Shown one piece after another: positions 44,455 through 56,412 of a stretch of DNA of 64,000 bases. The position numbers were made by a program, and so were the translations under genes. The stretch comes from Mercurialis annua (Eukaryota > Streptophyta > Magnoliopsida > Malpighiales > Euphorbiaceae). The stretch covers positions 12,782,001-12,846,000 of the forward strand of contig NC_065570.1 of NCBI RefSeq assembly GCF_937616625.2. The letters are read 5' to 3'. Below the pieces are notes generated by a model. It searched no databases, had not been told where the DNA came from, and saw only the letters and a program-made list of their open reading frames with translations. Every line of letters begins with the position of its first letter. Within the stretch, counting starts at the first letter, position 1.

Positions 44455-45069
44455 CTTTATATTTTATCTCTGCTTCAAACTCAAAGCTATACGCCCCTAA
44501 TTTGGAATACTGCCTCATAATTTGCAGCAACAAAAGAAGAAAAATGACAATTATATAATAATTCCAGAAACGTGTTCTAATGAAGAAGCAGGGATTGCAT
44601 AAGTTGTTGAGAAGAAGATAAACCTTATCAGGTAAAGTAGTAAAAGCTAAGACAGGCCATGTGATCTCTGCTGATCAAACATCACAAAATTCATATTTTT
44701 ATTTTTGAAAAAATTACACTGTATTACTCAAAAAAATAAAAAAATTATATTAGCAATATTCAGTTTTTTTCTGTTTTTCAACAATCTCCCCCATTGTTAA
44801 AAATTCTCTTTGCATGTATGTGTATCTAACTCCTAACCCTAGCTGTACAAAGAGAAGATGGTTTTTAGCAATCCTTTTGGCTAATTAAAAAACGGATCGA
44901 ACAGTTCAACACTAGAACTGGTCCATAATGAGAGCCTAGTATTATGTTATCTGATGAATTGTTTAAAAGGTCATTTACAAAAAATACCTCAAAAACTATA
45001 AATATTTGTCAAAAATACCTCAAAAACTGAAAATTTATTAGCGTACCTAAAAATTTAAAATATTTATTT
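44455..45069. other. Upstream region of the cysteine-rich peptide gene
   Basis: No gene. A TATATAAT-like motif is at 44553-44560 (minus). The rest is AT-rich without recognisable elements. Confidence 0.3.
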
Positions 45070-45620
45070 TTTTACTCCGCAGTTGCAAACAGTTTCAAAA
45101 AACACAATTTGAAACTGTTTTACAAAACGTTTTAAATACAGTTTCTAATAGAGTTTTAAAGACAGTTTCTAATTGAGTTTCAAACGGTTTATAACTGTTT
45201 TTTAAAAAATAAGTTGAAACTATTTTACAAAACGTTTCATATACAGTTTCTAATAGTTTCAAACGGTTTCAGAAAATAAAATAAAATAAAATTTGAAACA
45301 TTTATAAACCGTTTCAAAGAACCGTTTTAAAAAAACAGTTTCAATTTGAACACGTTTCAATTTTACTTTAAAAAAATAAAAAATAATTTGAAACCGTTTT
45401 AAAAAACAGTTTCAATTACAGTTTTAAAAGGTTTCAATTTTTTTTAAAGTAGACATCTTTGAAACCGTTTATAATACAGTTTCAAAAAGTTTTAAAAAAA
45501 CGGAGTATTTTTACAATATTTTTCAGAGTAAAAAAATAAATTTCGGAGTAAAAAAGTAAAATTTCAAAAAAAAGGTAAAAAAATAATTTTTCAAAAAACG
45601 GAGTGTTTTTGCAAATATTT
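45070..45620. repeat. Degenerate minisatellite (GTTTCAAACGGTTT type)
   Basis: Repeated units such as CAGTTTCTAATAGAGTTTTA, TTTGAAACTGTTTTACAAAA and AACCGTTTTAAAAAAACAG resemble the 41.4-kb block, here in both orientations. No ORF. Confidence 0.6.
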
Positions 45621-45689
45621 TTTAAAAAAGGGGTATTTTGTGCAAATTCCTCTTGTTTAAATTGAAAATAGCCTACATATTTTAATAAT

Positions 45690-45870
45690 TATAGGGGCTA
45701 ATCACCAAAATACCTTTGATCTTTTAATCCTTTTTCAGTTGCACCTCGACATTGCAATTTTGTTTAATTCAAATCCGCACCTTTGATCTCCAATTCCACC
45801 CTGAAAACTATATATTGACCCCTTTTCACCTGAATAAATGTCACTTTGATCCTTTATTTTTAACGTATTT
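45690..45870. repeat. Single arm of a foldback element
   Basis: GGGGCTAATCACCAAAATAC with TTTTTCAGTTGCACCTCGAC and CCAATTCCACCCTGAAAAC resembles the left arms of the foldbacks at 3092 and 9175. No mirrored right arm follows before the Copia LTR. Confidence 0.5.
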
Positions 45871-45934
45871 CTTAAGCTTATAAAAAAACAAAAAAAAAAA
45901 CCTCTTCCTCATAAATTCTGAAGAAACCTGAAAA

Positions 45935-46150
45935 AGTTTATTATATTTATGTAAAAACTAATTACAAAATGAATTAGACATTAGCCTTATAAAGAGAAAT
46001 TACAACGGTAATGAACAAAAGGAGAAGGTTAAGGCTATGAACTAGCTATTTCCTAAACAACTAAACAAGGAAAGAAGATATTTGTATTAAGGAAATACAT
46101 AATAACCATTTTAGGAAGAAACGTAATAATTAGAGGCTAGAATAATTCCA
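45935..46150 (-). repeat. Copia LTR, 3' copy, truncated
   Basis: On the minus strand TGGAATTATTCTAGCC begins directly after the purine tract AAGGGGGAGCAT (46151-46163), the normal position of a 3' LTR. The end is not recognised; the right part contains AAATATAATAAAC, a possible polyadenylation signal. Confidence 0.55.
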
Positions 46151-46161
46151 ATGCTCCCCCT

Positions 46162-47687
46162 TCAAGTGGAGCGTATGTTAATGACACTCAACTTGGATAA
46201 GAGTGACTTGAAGAGACTTGGACCAAGAGGCTTGGTAAAGAGGTCAGCAGGCTGCTCCTTGGATTTAACATGGGAGGTTCGGATATGGCCTTTCTGAACT
46301 TTTTCTCGGACGATATGACAATCAGTTTTGATATGTTTAGCGCGTTTATGGAAGATGGGATTGGAAACTATGTGTATGCGGACTTGTAGTCACAAAATAA
46401 GGTGGCAGCTTGCGAATGTGGAACTTGAAGATCGTTGAGAAGGGTGCGTAGCCAAGTGAGTTCACAACAGGTAGATGCCATGGAGCGATACTCAGCTCCG
46501 CACTAGAGTGTGAGACAGTGTCCTGCTTCTTTGTTTTCCATGAGATGGGAGCCCCTCCAAGAAAAATAATATAACTTGTAGTAGATTTTCGTGTGTCTCG
46601 ACATCGTGCCCAATCTGCATCACAGTAGGCAGTTGAGTGAAGGCGACCAGTTGAGGGCAAGAAAATACCTTGTCCCGGGGACCCTTTGATGTATCGAAGA
46701 ACTTGGTGAGCAGCGTCTTGGTGTGGCTGTCGTGGGGAAGCCATGAATTGACTAAGGATGTGCACAGCGTAGACGAGGTCTGGGCATGCGATGGTGAGGT
46801 AAATAAGGCAACCCATTAATCGTCGATAAATGGAAGGGTTAGGAAGAGCCTTTCCATCGGCAGCTCCAAGTGCCAAATTTTGGACTAAAGGAACAATGGC
46901 CGGTTTGGCTCCAAGAAAACTGGTGTCATCGAGTATCTCAAGGGCGTACTTGCGTTGGCATAGGGCAATGCCGTTTTTGGATCGAGCAACTTCGAGTCCA
47001 AGAAAATATTTGAGGGGTCCCATGTCTTTTAACTTGAATTTGGATGCAAGAAAAAGTTTGATATCTTCAATAACCTGCAAGTTAGTCCCCGTAATAATGA
47101 CATCATCAACATAAATAAGTAGAGCAGTGAATGTACCTTTATGTTGCCGAACAAACAAGGAATAGTCAGCCCAAGAGTGATGAAAATCGGCCTGTGTTAG
47201 GGCACTAGTGAGTTTGATGAACCATTGACGAGATGCTTGTTTAAGTCCGTATAAGGATTTGTGAAGTTTGCATACTCGAGTCTCACCTTTACCATGGAAA
47301 CCTGGGGGAAGCCGCATATAGACATCCTCTATTAAGTCCCCATTAAAAAAGGCATTGTTTACGTCAAGTTGGTGCAAAGGCCAACCATGGATGGCAGCCA
47401 TACTTATAAGAACACGAACAATTGTTAATTTGGCCACAGGAGCAAAAGTCTCACGATAGTTTATGCCCTCAATTTGATTGTATCCTTTGGCAATAAGTCG
47501 GGCCTTGTGTCGCTTGATAGACTCGTTGGGTTTATATTTGATTTTGTATACCCATTTACAAACAATGGGATGTTCGTCGGGTGATAGCGGAACAAGACTC
47601 CATGTTTTGTTGTCCTCGAGGGCTTTAAATTCTTTAGCCATGGCATCCCTCCATATGTGGGAATGATTGACCTGTGTAAAAGTTCTT
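46162..47687 (-). pseudogene. Ty1/Copia reverse transcriptase and RNase H, 3' part
   Basis: The frame runs from VNHSHIWRDAMAKEFKALED through the RT (HQLDVNNAFFNGDL, CKLHKSLYGLKQASRQW, catalytic LLIYVDDVIITG, KYFLGLEVARSK) into RNase H (YCDADWARCRDTRKST, SHSSAE). Just after SSAE a 5-bp duplication (GAGCT) shifts the frame; the normal continuation EYRSMASTCCEL and then FHKRAKHIKTDCHIVRE, LFTKPLG lies one frame away, ending at 46162. The catalytic YVDD is intact. The 5' part of the gene lies beyond 55176 because a CACTA element is inserted. Confidence 0.85.
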
Positions 47688-48020
47688 CACTACAACAAAC
47701 TGGAGTTTTTGTGGAAACTTTTTTTGCCACAAAATGTTAAAATTTTGCCACTGAAATAGTTTGTGGCAAAAATGATTTTTGCCACTAAAACTGAGTCACT
47801 AAAGATGTAAATGGCAAATAATATTTTGCCACTAATAAAATGTTTTTGTGGCAAAAAAAATTTTTGCCATTAATATCAAAGTCTATAGTGGCAATTTCAT
47901 TTTTCCAAAAAATACAAACTTTATATGGCAATTCTTTTTGCCACTAAGTAAAAAAAAATAGCGGCAGTTAATATTTGCCACTACTTTATTAATTTTGTTG
48001 CACAAATCTCATAGCACTAA

Positions 48021-48919
48021 ATTAAATGGGAGCCATCGTAAATGTCTAATACCAATAAATAAATATACTAAGTATCTTTTTAATATCCCATTAAATTTTG
48101 AGAAAAACTTAAAAAAAATACATTCAATTTGACTGCATACGATTGAAACACGCTTGTACAAAATACTCAGATTATCAACTATCTACTACTGCTCCTTATA
48201 TAACTACAAAAAAGTTACAATGTTATGTTCAAGCAAAGCTAGTCCAGTGTGTACTTTTTCCTCCTCAACAATTCAAAGAGATTAACTTGATTCCAAGAAA
48301 TTCCAATCCCTTCATATTCATCAAGTTCTCTATAACTGCCTCAAAGTCAGACACCCAACGCGTATCATTTCTCAAATCCATACACAAATCTAAGGAGATG
48401 CAATCTTTTTCAAGACATAAAATGGGCAATGCATCAAGTTCAAATAAGAATCCCAAAAAAACACAACACAATAGAATTTGCATCGCATACACCATCTTTG
48501 AATCTCCTTTGCCAAAAACTTTATTGTACTGCAAAAATAAATAAAATTATCCAAAATCAAACTCAACGGCTAAAAAACATAAGTGGAAAGCAATTAGGTG
48601 CATAAGGTAAGTACTATATCCTCTACCATATCTTCAAGTTTAATCAACTTTAACAAACTCAAAGTAATTTGGCTCAAGATCAGAGTGTGCAAAACCATTC
48701 ATTTTTGCAATGCTTTAAATTTAAAATTTAGCAAAACAAATAAAGAAAAAGAAAAAGACAATTCAAGCAAGCTAATTGTTGTGTTAATTGTCATTAGTTA
48801 GCCAGATTTTCAATTAGTCATAGGCTAAGAGAACTAAGTAAACATAACCTCACTGACTACTTCAATTTAAGGATTAAGGGCATAATGTTTTAATAACAAT
48901 AGAACATAAATATAATTAC
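48021..48919. other. CACTA interior, no gene recognised
   Basis: A minus-strand ORF at 48265-48534 (FLFELDALPILCLEKDC; NLMNMKGLEFLGIKLISLNC) follows a good acceptor (TTTTTGCAG) and could be another captured exon, but I do not recognise it. Confidence 0.3.
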
Positions 48920-49011
48920 CTATCTGCAAGCTTCCCAATTTCACCTCCAAGTGCATCCACCTCCTGAACAGCTTGTGATTTTGCAGGTCAACTGACTGCT
49001 GGGTTGCAAGG
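48920..49011 (-). pseudogene. Captured exon of an MnmG/GidA (MTO1)-like tRNA-modification gene
   Basis: A 92-bp exon with an acceptor (TGATGTGCAG) and donor (GTAATT) reads PCNPAVS, stop, PAKSQAVQEVDALGGEIGKLAD. MnmG proteins have a conserved CNPAxGG followed by a region ending VDALGGEIG or VDALGGEMG next to the FAD-binding domain. Here the GG has become S-stop (GGT to AGT and GGA to TGA are single changes). Neighbouring exons of the gene were not recognised, so this is a fragment carried by the CACTA element. Confidence 0.65.
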
Positions 49012-52000
49012 CTGCACATCAGAAAATTACTTGATAAGAATGAATTTGAAAATATCTCGACTTTGTTGTTGCATTTGTGTTCAAACATGCATGTTTGTGA
49101 TAATTTGCCTGAAACAGTAAACTAAATAACTGAGTTATGTTCGTCATGTAAATTCGTATACATAAATCGAGAAAATAGCACTATTACTTGTAACTTTAAC
49201 TCTCTTGAATGTTTGGTAGTGAGAGAAGCCCTAAATATGAGTTTTGTTCTATGAAAAGCAACTACTAAACTAATACTAGTGTCCTAGTCAGAAATTACAG
49301 CAGCAATAAGTTACTAATTTTCTCAGCATAAGGGACAAATAGAGTGGCAAACACAAGATTACTAGTAAGGCCGTAAAGCATCACTTAAAATTTCAATTTT
49401 ACTGCATAACAAAAGAAGCTAAACAATCTACAGACTTTAGACAAGCACAGGATTGTCAATATTCCTTTTGGTAAATATAAAACATGAGTTTACTTGAATC
49501 ATAATAATTATAATAACAATGAATTTTATAAGAAAAAACAGATTGAAACTACAAATTACTAAAATTATCTACAAAGAATTATCTATGAGAACACAAAGAA
49601 CCTGACCTGCCAAGTTATTATGTCTATATTAAGGGTAAGAAGTAGGGTTTTAGCTAAAAAAATCTACAATTCTAACATTAGAAATAATAATAATACAAAA
49701 GAACAGCAGATAGACTACCCTTCAAGTGTACTAAACACGCATAGGAGATGTCATTGAACTCAAGTTTAATCTTCTGGCTTTTAGCATAATTTATTAGCCA
49801 CAATTTTAGTATTCTGGAAAGTTAATGTCATGTCTAATGAGAGTATTCAAAATAAACATAAATCAGAAAACACAAACATTTGTTTAACTATTCTTTAAAC
49901 CGTATAAATTCCACTAATCTTCAATCTCAAATTAAAAGCAACTGGACCCATTATTACATACTAATCCAATTTTACATGTAAAGCAACCAATTTGATCACA
50001 ATATGTTATTTATAACTCAAAATCCAAAAATTATCTAATTGACAACAATAAAATAAACATATTCAAAAACAAAATAAATGAAACTTATTATAAATTGAAA
50101 TTACCTATCGACTCTCATTATAAGGTGTTTTCTGTAGAAGATAAGGCAAGTGATAAAACTGAACCATATGAATGGTAATTACTGAAAAATCGTCACATCC
50201 ATTTTTAGAGAAATGGCATATGTAGAGATTCATATATAACAAAGAATTAAGAGCTGCAAAAAATTTGTAAAATAGAAATCAGGTTACGACGAATCCACAT
50301 CAAACAATTACTTTTTTTGAGGATGGATTAAAAAGACAGAAATTGAAAAATCAAGGTTATTACCACCATAGAATTGGTCATCTTCTTAGATCCATTGACA
50401 AAACATACCTAATGAAATCAGAATCAGGGGCAGTACCAGAAGTTGCGCGATTGATGAGAATATCCGGGAGAGAAACTCCTCTGATAATCGGCAAGGTTCA
50501 AACGGTGATTGTCTCATTTTATTATTAGGTTTCAATTTTGTGTTTTGGCCTTTGACAAATTAGAGAGATAATAAATTAAGTAGAATTTTTCAATTTAATT
50601 TTAATCTCCCGCCTGATTCTCAAAAGAAAAATTCACCCTCCCGCCCTTCATTAAAATTTCAGCGATAAAAATTGAAAAAATTACACAAATAAGCTAATTG
50701 CGGGCTTTTATAACAAAAATGCTAACTTTCTTAATTTTTTACATCAATGCTAACTTTTATTTTACATTTAAAAGCTAATAACTGAAATTCTTTTCATTAT
50801 TTACGTATTCCAACTTGACCCTACATGTGTGTGTCAAATGCAAATCTTTCACTAACCCATCTCTCATCCACCTATTCTCCACCTCATCTCCAAACAACGT
50901 TACCGAATTACCACCGCAGCCGGAACAACAGCCACCGCAACCAGATCAAGCTTCATTTAGTGACATAAAATCAGCCTCAAGCAACAACATCCATCTCAAA
51001 GCAGATTCAACTCTTCTTTAAAAAAATCCATTTACAATAATCCTTCAATTTCACAACCCACTTCTCAAAATTCCATCGTCATAATTGAAAACATGTCGAA
51101 TTTCGCATCGTCAACAACAACGACGAACTCAACAATTTCAGCTACGATGAGATTTGATGTGTCCAAGTTCCGACGAGATTCGGTGGGCAAATGAGGGGGT
51201 TTAGTGCCGAAGGTCATGTTAATGGAAAACTGATAAAAGGCTTGATGATTGTTTAAGGTATTTTATTGTCGCTATAAAACTCTCCTAAATCTGCTGATCT
51301 TGGAGGTGATAAGTTTTTTTTAAGGTTTATTTCTTTAAAGTTTTTAGCTTTTTGTATATTAGTTGTGTTTTAAATTGTGCTTACATCCTTTTCTTTTGAG
51401 TTTTGGATCTTAATTTTGTTTTTAGAAGTTATTTTGATTGAAAAACTCATTTGTTTTTGCATTTTATATCTAAATGGTGATTATGAAAGAAAGATTTGTG
51501 CTTTATGAACATATTGTATTGATGAATTTATAATTATTTTTACAGTATCAAGTAAGATTTTTAGTTTGGTTGGTGATATTGTGCAAATTAATTCTTTATG
51601 GCCTCAGAATCGTTCAAGATTTTCATATGCGTCGGCTTATGGTGGAGAGCAATTCTAGCACCATTATTATTCCAGTTTATGTAAACTATATATTTTACAC
51701 CTAAATAATGTGTATCCAAATTATATAAAAGATGTATATTTTATATTTTTATAGTTTGACAATTTGAAAATTGTATTATATACATACTGCATTTGATGTT
51801 TTTTAAACATTTTTCAATGTGTGTTATATATGTTTTGTAGTAATCTTTATATATTTTCCCAATTATATAAAAGAATATTTATATATTTCAAATTTTTAAT
51901 ATCTTTCATGTAAATTAAAGAAAAAAATACATTTGGATGGCATCATTGTTTATGAAAAATTTATAGTCGGTAGTTCTCTTTGCTCTTCGTCAATGTGTAT

Positions 52001-52259
52001 TTGATTGTAACTTTAATAAATGTATTATATTGTTATTGTTTCGTTTTCTATGTATATATGACGTATATAGATATTGAATACATCACCAATTTATTATGTA
52101 TACATCGTAAATACATTACTGTTACATTTTTTTCAATCACACGACTGCCTTCTCTTTGTCTCATCCATTTCCAAAATATCAGACTCGTTGACAACATTCA
52201 CTGAGCCATTAAGGAAACTTAATGCATCTCTTACAGTCATAATCTTCGCTATGCCGGCC
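49012..52259. other. CACTA interior, non-coding
   Basis: No transposase. 50343-50528 and its complement contain possible exon-like sequence (minus: RGVSLPDILINRATSG followed by a GTATGT donor) that I cannot identify. 50815-51021 is a Pro/Gln/Ser-rich low-complexity ORF. From about 51300 the sequence is T-rich and repeat-like. Confidence 0.3.
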
Positions 52260-52280
52260 GGGGGGGGGGGGGGGGGGGGG
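52260..52280. repeat. G homopolymer, 21 bases
   Basis: An uninterrupted run of 21 G follows GCCGGCC and precedes CGATCG in otherwise AT-rich DNA. It could form a G-quadruplex, or could be an assembly or tailing artefact. Confidence 0.95.
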
Positions 52281-52896
52281 CGATCGAACCATATTGGCTT
52301 ATTTCATATCATATATGAATCATTACATTTTGAATCAAAAAATATTACTTATTGGTAACATTTAAATTTTCATAGTGCAACGCGAACACTCTATTAATGG
52401 ATGTTTTTACTTAAAATAATTTAGAAAAATATAAACATGAAGTTATTATAATCATTGTGTTTTAATTATTAAAGTTAAAAGGCCTAACAAAGATTAAAGA
52501 AATAGCAGCGGACGTCTCTCTCCGGCCTCTGACGAATTGTTCAATTTAGTTTTTTTATTATTAGTATTTGTTTGAATAGCTTAATAAAAACTCATCCTCG
52601 TTTGATGCATAATAAAAAAAAATATTATTAAAATTATATTTTATGTGTATTTGAGATGTATTATTTATGTATTTGAGATGTGAATATATGTATAAATATA
52701 TTTTATGCAATGTTTTTGTCATTAAATTTACAAAAATTGTAAATATGTTGATGGAAATGTGACTGACAATGGTTGTAGCATTTGATGCTTTACCATTGCT
52801 TGTTTTTATTGCAATGAACTCGTTCAGTCCCAGTTCGCGATTATATTGTTATTAGTTCTTTTTTTTTTATGACGACATTATATTGTTATTAGTTCA
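52281..52896. other. CACTA interior between the G run and the hAT MITE
   Basis: AT-rich with GTATTTGAGATGTATTATTT-type repeats. No gene is seen. Confidence 0.3.
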
Positions 52897-53440
52897 CAGT
52901 GGCGGAACCACGCTTAGGCTCGGGTGTGCTTAAGCCCGGGCTGGAAAATGATATCAACATATTTATGTACTAATGTGTAGCATTTAGCACTTTGGCTTAG
53001 TGGTAGAGAGTGCGTTTCTTCATTTACTGTCCTAGGATTGATTCTCATATGTCTTATATCATCCTTATTTTCCCATTATTTTACTTTTTTTTGCCAGAGC
53101 CCATTATTTTACTTAAATCTAGTAAAATTAATCATTTTTTACTCTTTGATAATCAATAATTCCATCTAGCGCCCTTAATTTAAGACAATTTAAAAAATTA
53201 AATTTTATTCTCACAAAAATTATTAATGTAAAACGATCCAGAATTAACAAGTCATGCATATTTTTTTATTCTAAATCACGAAATTGAATTATTTTATTTT
53301 TTGTACACCAATTAGAGGAGAGAAATAAGTTGTATTGAAATTATTTTAAAATTATAAACATGTGCATATTTACGTTAAAATTATTTATATTTTACATATT
53401 AATTAGCCCGGGCTGGAAAAAAATCCTGGTTCCGCCACTG
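52897..53440. mobile_element. hAT MITE, 544 bp, perfect 8-bp TSD
   Basis: The terminal inverted repeat CAGTGGCGGAACCA (left) pairs with GGTTCCGCCACTG (right). Identical TTAGTTCA is at 52889-52896 and 53441-53448. The 8-bp duplication and the CAGTGGCGGA terminus are classic for hAT MITEs. Both ends also carry a subterminal AGCCCGGGCTGGAAAA. It contains a tRNA-like segment at about 52988-53050 and is nested in the CACTA element. Confidence 0.9.
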
Positions 53441-53459
53441 TTAGTTCATCTTTTTTTTT

Positions 53460-54790
53460 AATTTATATCTCATGTATATACATATTGGATACATCAATGA
53501 TACATTATAAATACATCACCTGATACGTCATAGATGTACCACCGGTACATTGTAGATACATTATTGATACATCATAAATACATCAATAATACATTACCGA
53601 TACATCTTTGATACATCAATCGATTTTTAAATTAGTGAAGTAGCCCATACAAGTGATAATTATATGCTAACGCTAGTTCCTCTTTGATCACATGTCAATT
53701 TAATTATTACGCTCAAGAGAGTGTTAGAAAATGAGAACATGAGTAAAGCATTCCCTCTTATAATACATTGCAGACTAAATTTTTTAAAATTATAACTTTT
53801 TTAAGCCTTAAGTTATGATACATTATAAATACATGTTTGATGTATAATTTATACATTGTAATTTTTATATTAAAATAGATGGATTATTAAAATTATATTT
53901 AATATGTATTATTTATGTAACGTAGATGTATTATTAAAATTACATTTAATATATATTATTTGTGTATTTTGATTTGTATTATGTATAAATAGTGTATCAA
54001 AAACGTGTTGTTTGTATATTTTGTACGCATTACATGATATCTATTGAAATGTTTTTCAGATTTTTTGCTCTATTTTTTTATATAATTGATGGCACAATGG
54101 TGTATTTAATATTCTAGATTACAGTAGCAGAGAGAGATATTATTTGTGCATTTACTATGTATTTTTGGTGTATTTTAAGATGTACCATTAAAGTTGTATC
54201 TAATATGTATTATTGTATTTAAGATGTACCATTATAGTTGTATTTAATATGAAAATATTCTAAAGTAAATTGTGTCCGTTTGAATAGTTTTTTAGACGCA
54301 TAACCTCCATATTAAAAATATAGTTTTGAAACACATAAATAATACATATAAATAATATAGATTTTAAACACATAAATAATATATATATATTTATTATTTT
54401 GATCAATGGTGATAGATTTGATGAAGGGGATACATATTGTTATTAGTTCTTTTTCTATATATCACATGTATATCAAGATGTTATATTGCTATTATTTGAT
54501 GCGTGAATTTTAATTAAAGCATGTGATACATATATCTTTTAATTTAATATATATTATACATACTGCTCAGAGACACATAAATAATACATATTAAAAATTT
54601 ATTCATTTATATATTTATTTATTTTTGTTTTAGAAATATGAAAAAATAATAATCAAATATGTCTTCGATACATATCTGATACATAACAGATACATATCTG
54701 ATACATGTTTGAATAATTTTGAAAAACTGATGCGTGACTGATGCACGTGTAAGACGCACGTCAGACGCGCTTCTGACGCGTTTTGACAGC
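53460..54790. repeat. Degenerate GATACATCA / GATGTATTA repeat tract
   Basis: Many copies of (G)ATACAT with short spacers (GATACATCAATGATACATTA and similar) occur at 53470-53635, with inverse-oriented ATGTATTATT forms through 54300 and a last group at 54665-54715. It then passes into a GACGCGCGTC-like patch (54730-54785: GATGCACGTG, GACGCACGTC, GACGCGC). No ORF. Confidence 0.55.
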
Positions 54791-55176
54791 TGTTTGGCAC
54801 GTTTTTTTTTTTGCTTTTTTTTTGCTATTTGAGTAAGACATGTGTCTCTTATTTAGTGGTTAGGTATAAAATGTAAACTTTTTAAGTTTTTAGGTGCTAG
54901 TGTAATAAATAAGTTTAGCTAGCATTTTTGTATACTTTATTAGTTTTATATATAGTTTTGTAATCTTCTCATAAAAATTATAGTAATTAGTGGCAAAGTA
55001 TATAATATGCCACTAATACGAAATTAATAGTGACAATTTGTAATTCTGCCACTGTTGCTTAGAGTATAGTGGCATAATTTAGCCTCGCCACAAAAATGTC
55101 CAAATTTAACCAATTTAGCGGCAAAATATTATTTGCCACAAAAACTTTGCCACAGAAAGTACATATTGTTGTAGTG

Positions 55177-55835
55177 TTGGTTCCGTCTCAAGCATAATGT
55201 TAGAAACAAAATGTTTATAAGGAGGAGAAAGTTTATCGTAAGATAATACATGAGCTAGAGGAGAGGGCTTACCTGAGGCGATGTGATGAGAGGAAGACGA
55301 TGTGGTCGAGGAACGGGAGGGTAGAGTAATCTCAACATGGAAGTCGTGTAGAAGTTTGGATGGTTGGGTTTCGCGAAAGATGTGTCGAGGGATGGTGGTG
55401 GTAGGTGCTGTTGGTAGTGGATTTGTTTGGTGTAATTGCGTGGTGGTAGGGGCTAGTGTTATTGGCGGTTGTCGGGGTGGTTGTGCTGGTCGTCGTTGGT
55501 ATGTTTGGAGTGGTTGTGTAGTAGTAGGAACCGTTGGTATTGGAGGCTATCCGAGTGAGTGTGGTAGCGGTAGCGGATCATCATAAATGGTTGTGGTGGG
55601 TTGGGAAGTTGGCAGAGGAAAGTCGGTGGTGAGTGTGGTGTCAAAATTTGATTTGTAAACGGGAATTCTGTTTCATGAAAAATGATGTCTCGAGAGATTA
55701 AAATTTTCTTTCTTTTCAAGATTGTAAACTTTATAGCCCTTAGTACCAGGTGGGTACCGAATAAAAACACATTCGACAGATATTCTATAGTTAATTTCGT
55801 ACTACAATCTGTTTCAACATTGTAAATGAGACACA
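55177..55835 (-). pseudogene. Copia polyprotein, part 5' of the CACTA insertion (integrase C-terminus to RT start)
   Basis: On the minus strand: GTKGYKVYNL-like and ISRDIIFHETEFPF segments in shifted frames (the integrase C-terminal GYKVYDL / SRDVxFxE motifs), then a Pro/His/Asn-rich spacer, ending LETEP at 55177. Removing the CACTA element with one TT copy joins LETEP to RTFTQVNHSHIW in frame. Upstream integrase and gag are not present; similarity stops near 55835. Confidence 0.75.
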
Positions 55836-56412
55836 AGATTTTTGCACCAGAGATCCATCTTATATATTTGTATTTTTAAAGAATATGTACTTTGATATCC
55901 CTCACATATATCATTCCCACATATATCTAAAAAATAAACAATTAACACCTAAATTTACTTTATAGGTAAATTAGTTATAAAGTTGGTGATTATGGTCAAT
56001 TGACTCTATTTTAGCAATTTACCCCTTTGTAAGCTGATTGTCCCTTTGATTGAAAATTTACCCCTTCGCTAATTTGCCGAAATAGAGTTAGTTCACCATA
56101 ATCATTAGAGAGAGGTGTATTTATCTTTATTCAAAACTCTGAGATTTGTTTGTAACGTTGTTGCTATAAATTCAATGTTGCTAAGTAGTCATACCGAATA
56201 TGGTAGACATAGTTGAATATGATATGCTGCGATCAATGAAATTTGATGACTAGTCTTTACTGGATAATCTAATCAGGTAGTGTTACAACTATATTGATTC
56301 TCCAATTTACAATGTGTTAATTGTTGAAAATAATTAAAAATTAAATGTTGGTTATTTTATTTGAATTAAGAGTTATTCAAATATAAACTTAGTCCTATTA
56401 TTTCTAGATTAA
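55836..56412. other. Non-coding, partly inverted-repeat
   Basis: 55955-56110 contains mirrored TTGACTCTATTTTAGC and GCCGAAATAGAGTTAG with AATTTACCCCTTTGTAAGC and AAATTTACCCCTTCGC, suggesting a small decayed foldback. No gene. Confidence 0.4.

Larger units (their letters stand above)
47688..55176. mobile_element. CACTA (En/Spm) DNA transposon, 7.5 kb, non-autonomous
   Basis: The ends are CACTACAACAAAC at 47688 and the inverted TTGTTGTAGTG at 55176. Both subterminal regions (47700-48020 and 54980-55165) are filled with TTTTTGCCAC / GTGGCAAAA motifs in both orientations, the usual transposase-binding repeats of this superfamily. No TNPA- or TNPD-like transposase ORF is visible. It interrupts the Copia polyprotein gene; TT flanks both ends. 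The interior holds a captured gene fragment, a hAT MITE, a G homopolymer and a long GATACAT-type repeat. Confidence 0.88.

Noticed and set aside
52074..52358. ORF with poly-Gly stretch
   Set aside because: The Gly run is the G homopolymer; flanks have no domain and other frames are equally open.
55302..55586. Gly/Val-rich 94-aa plus-strand ORF
   Set aside because: It is antisense to the Copia polyprotein's Pro/His-rich spacer.
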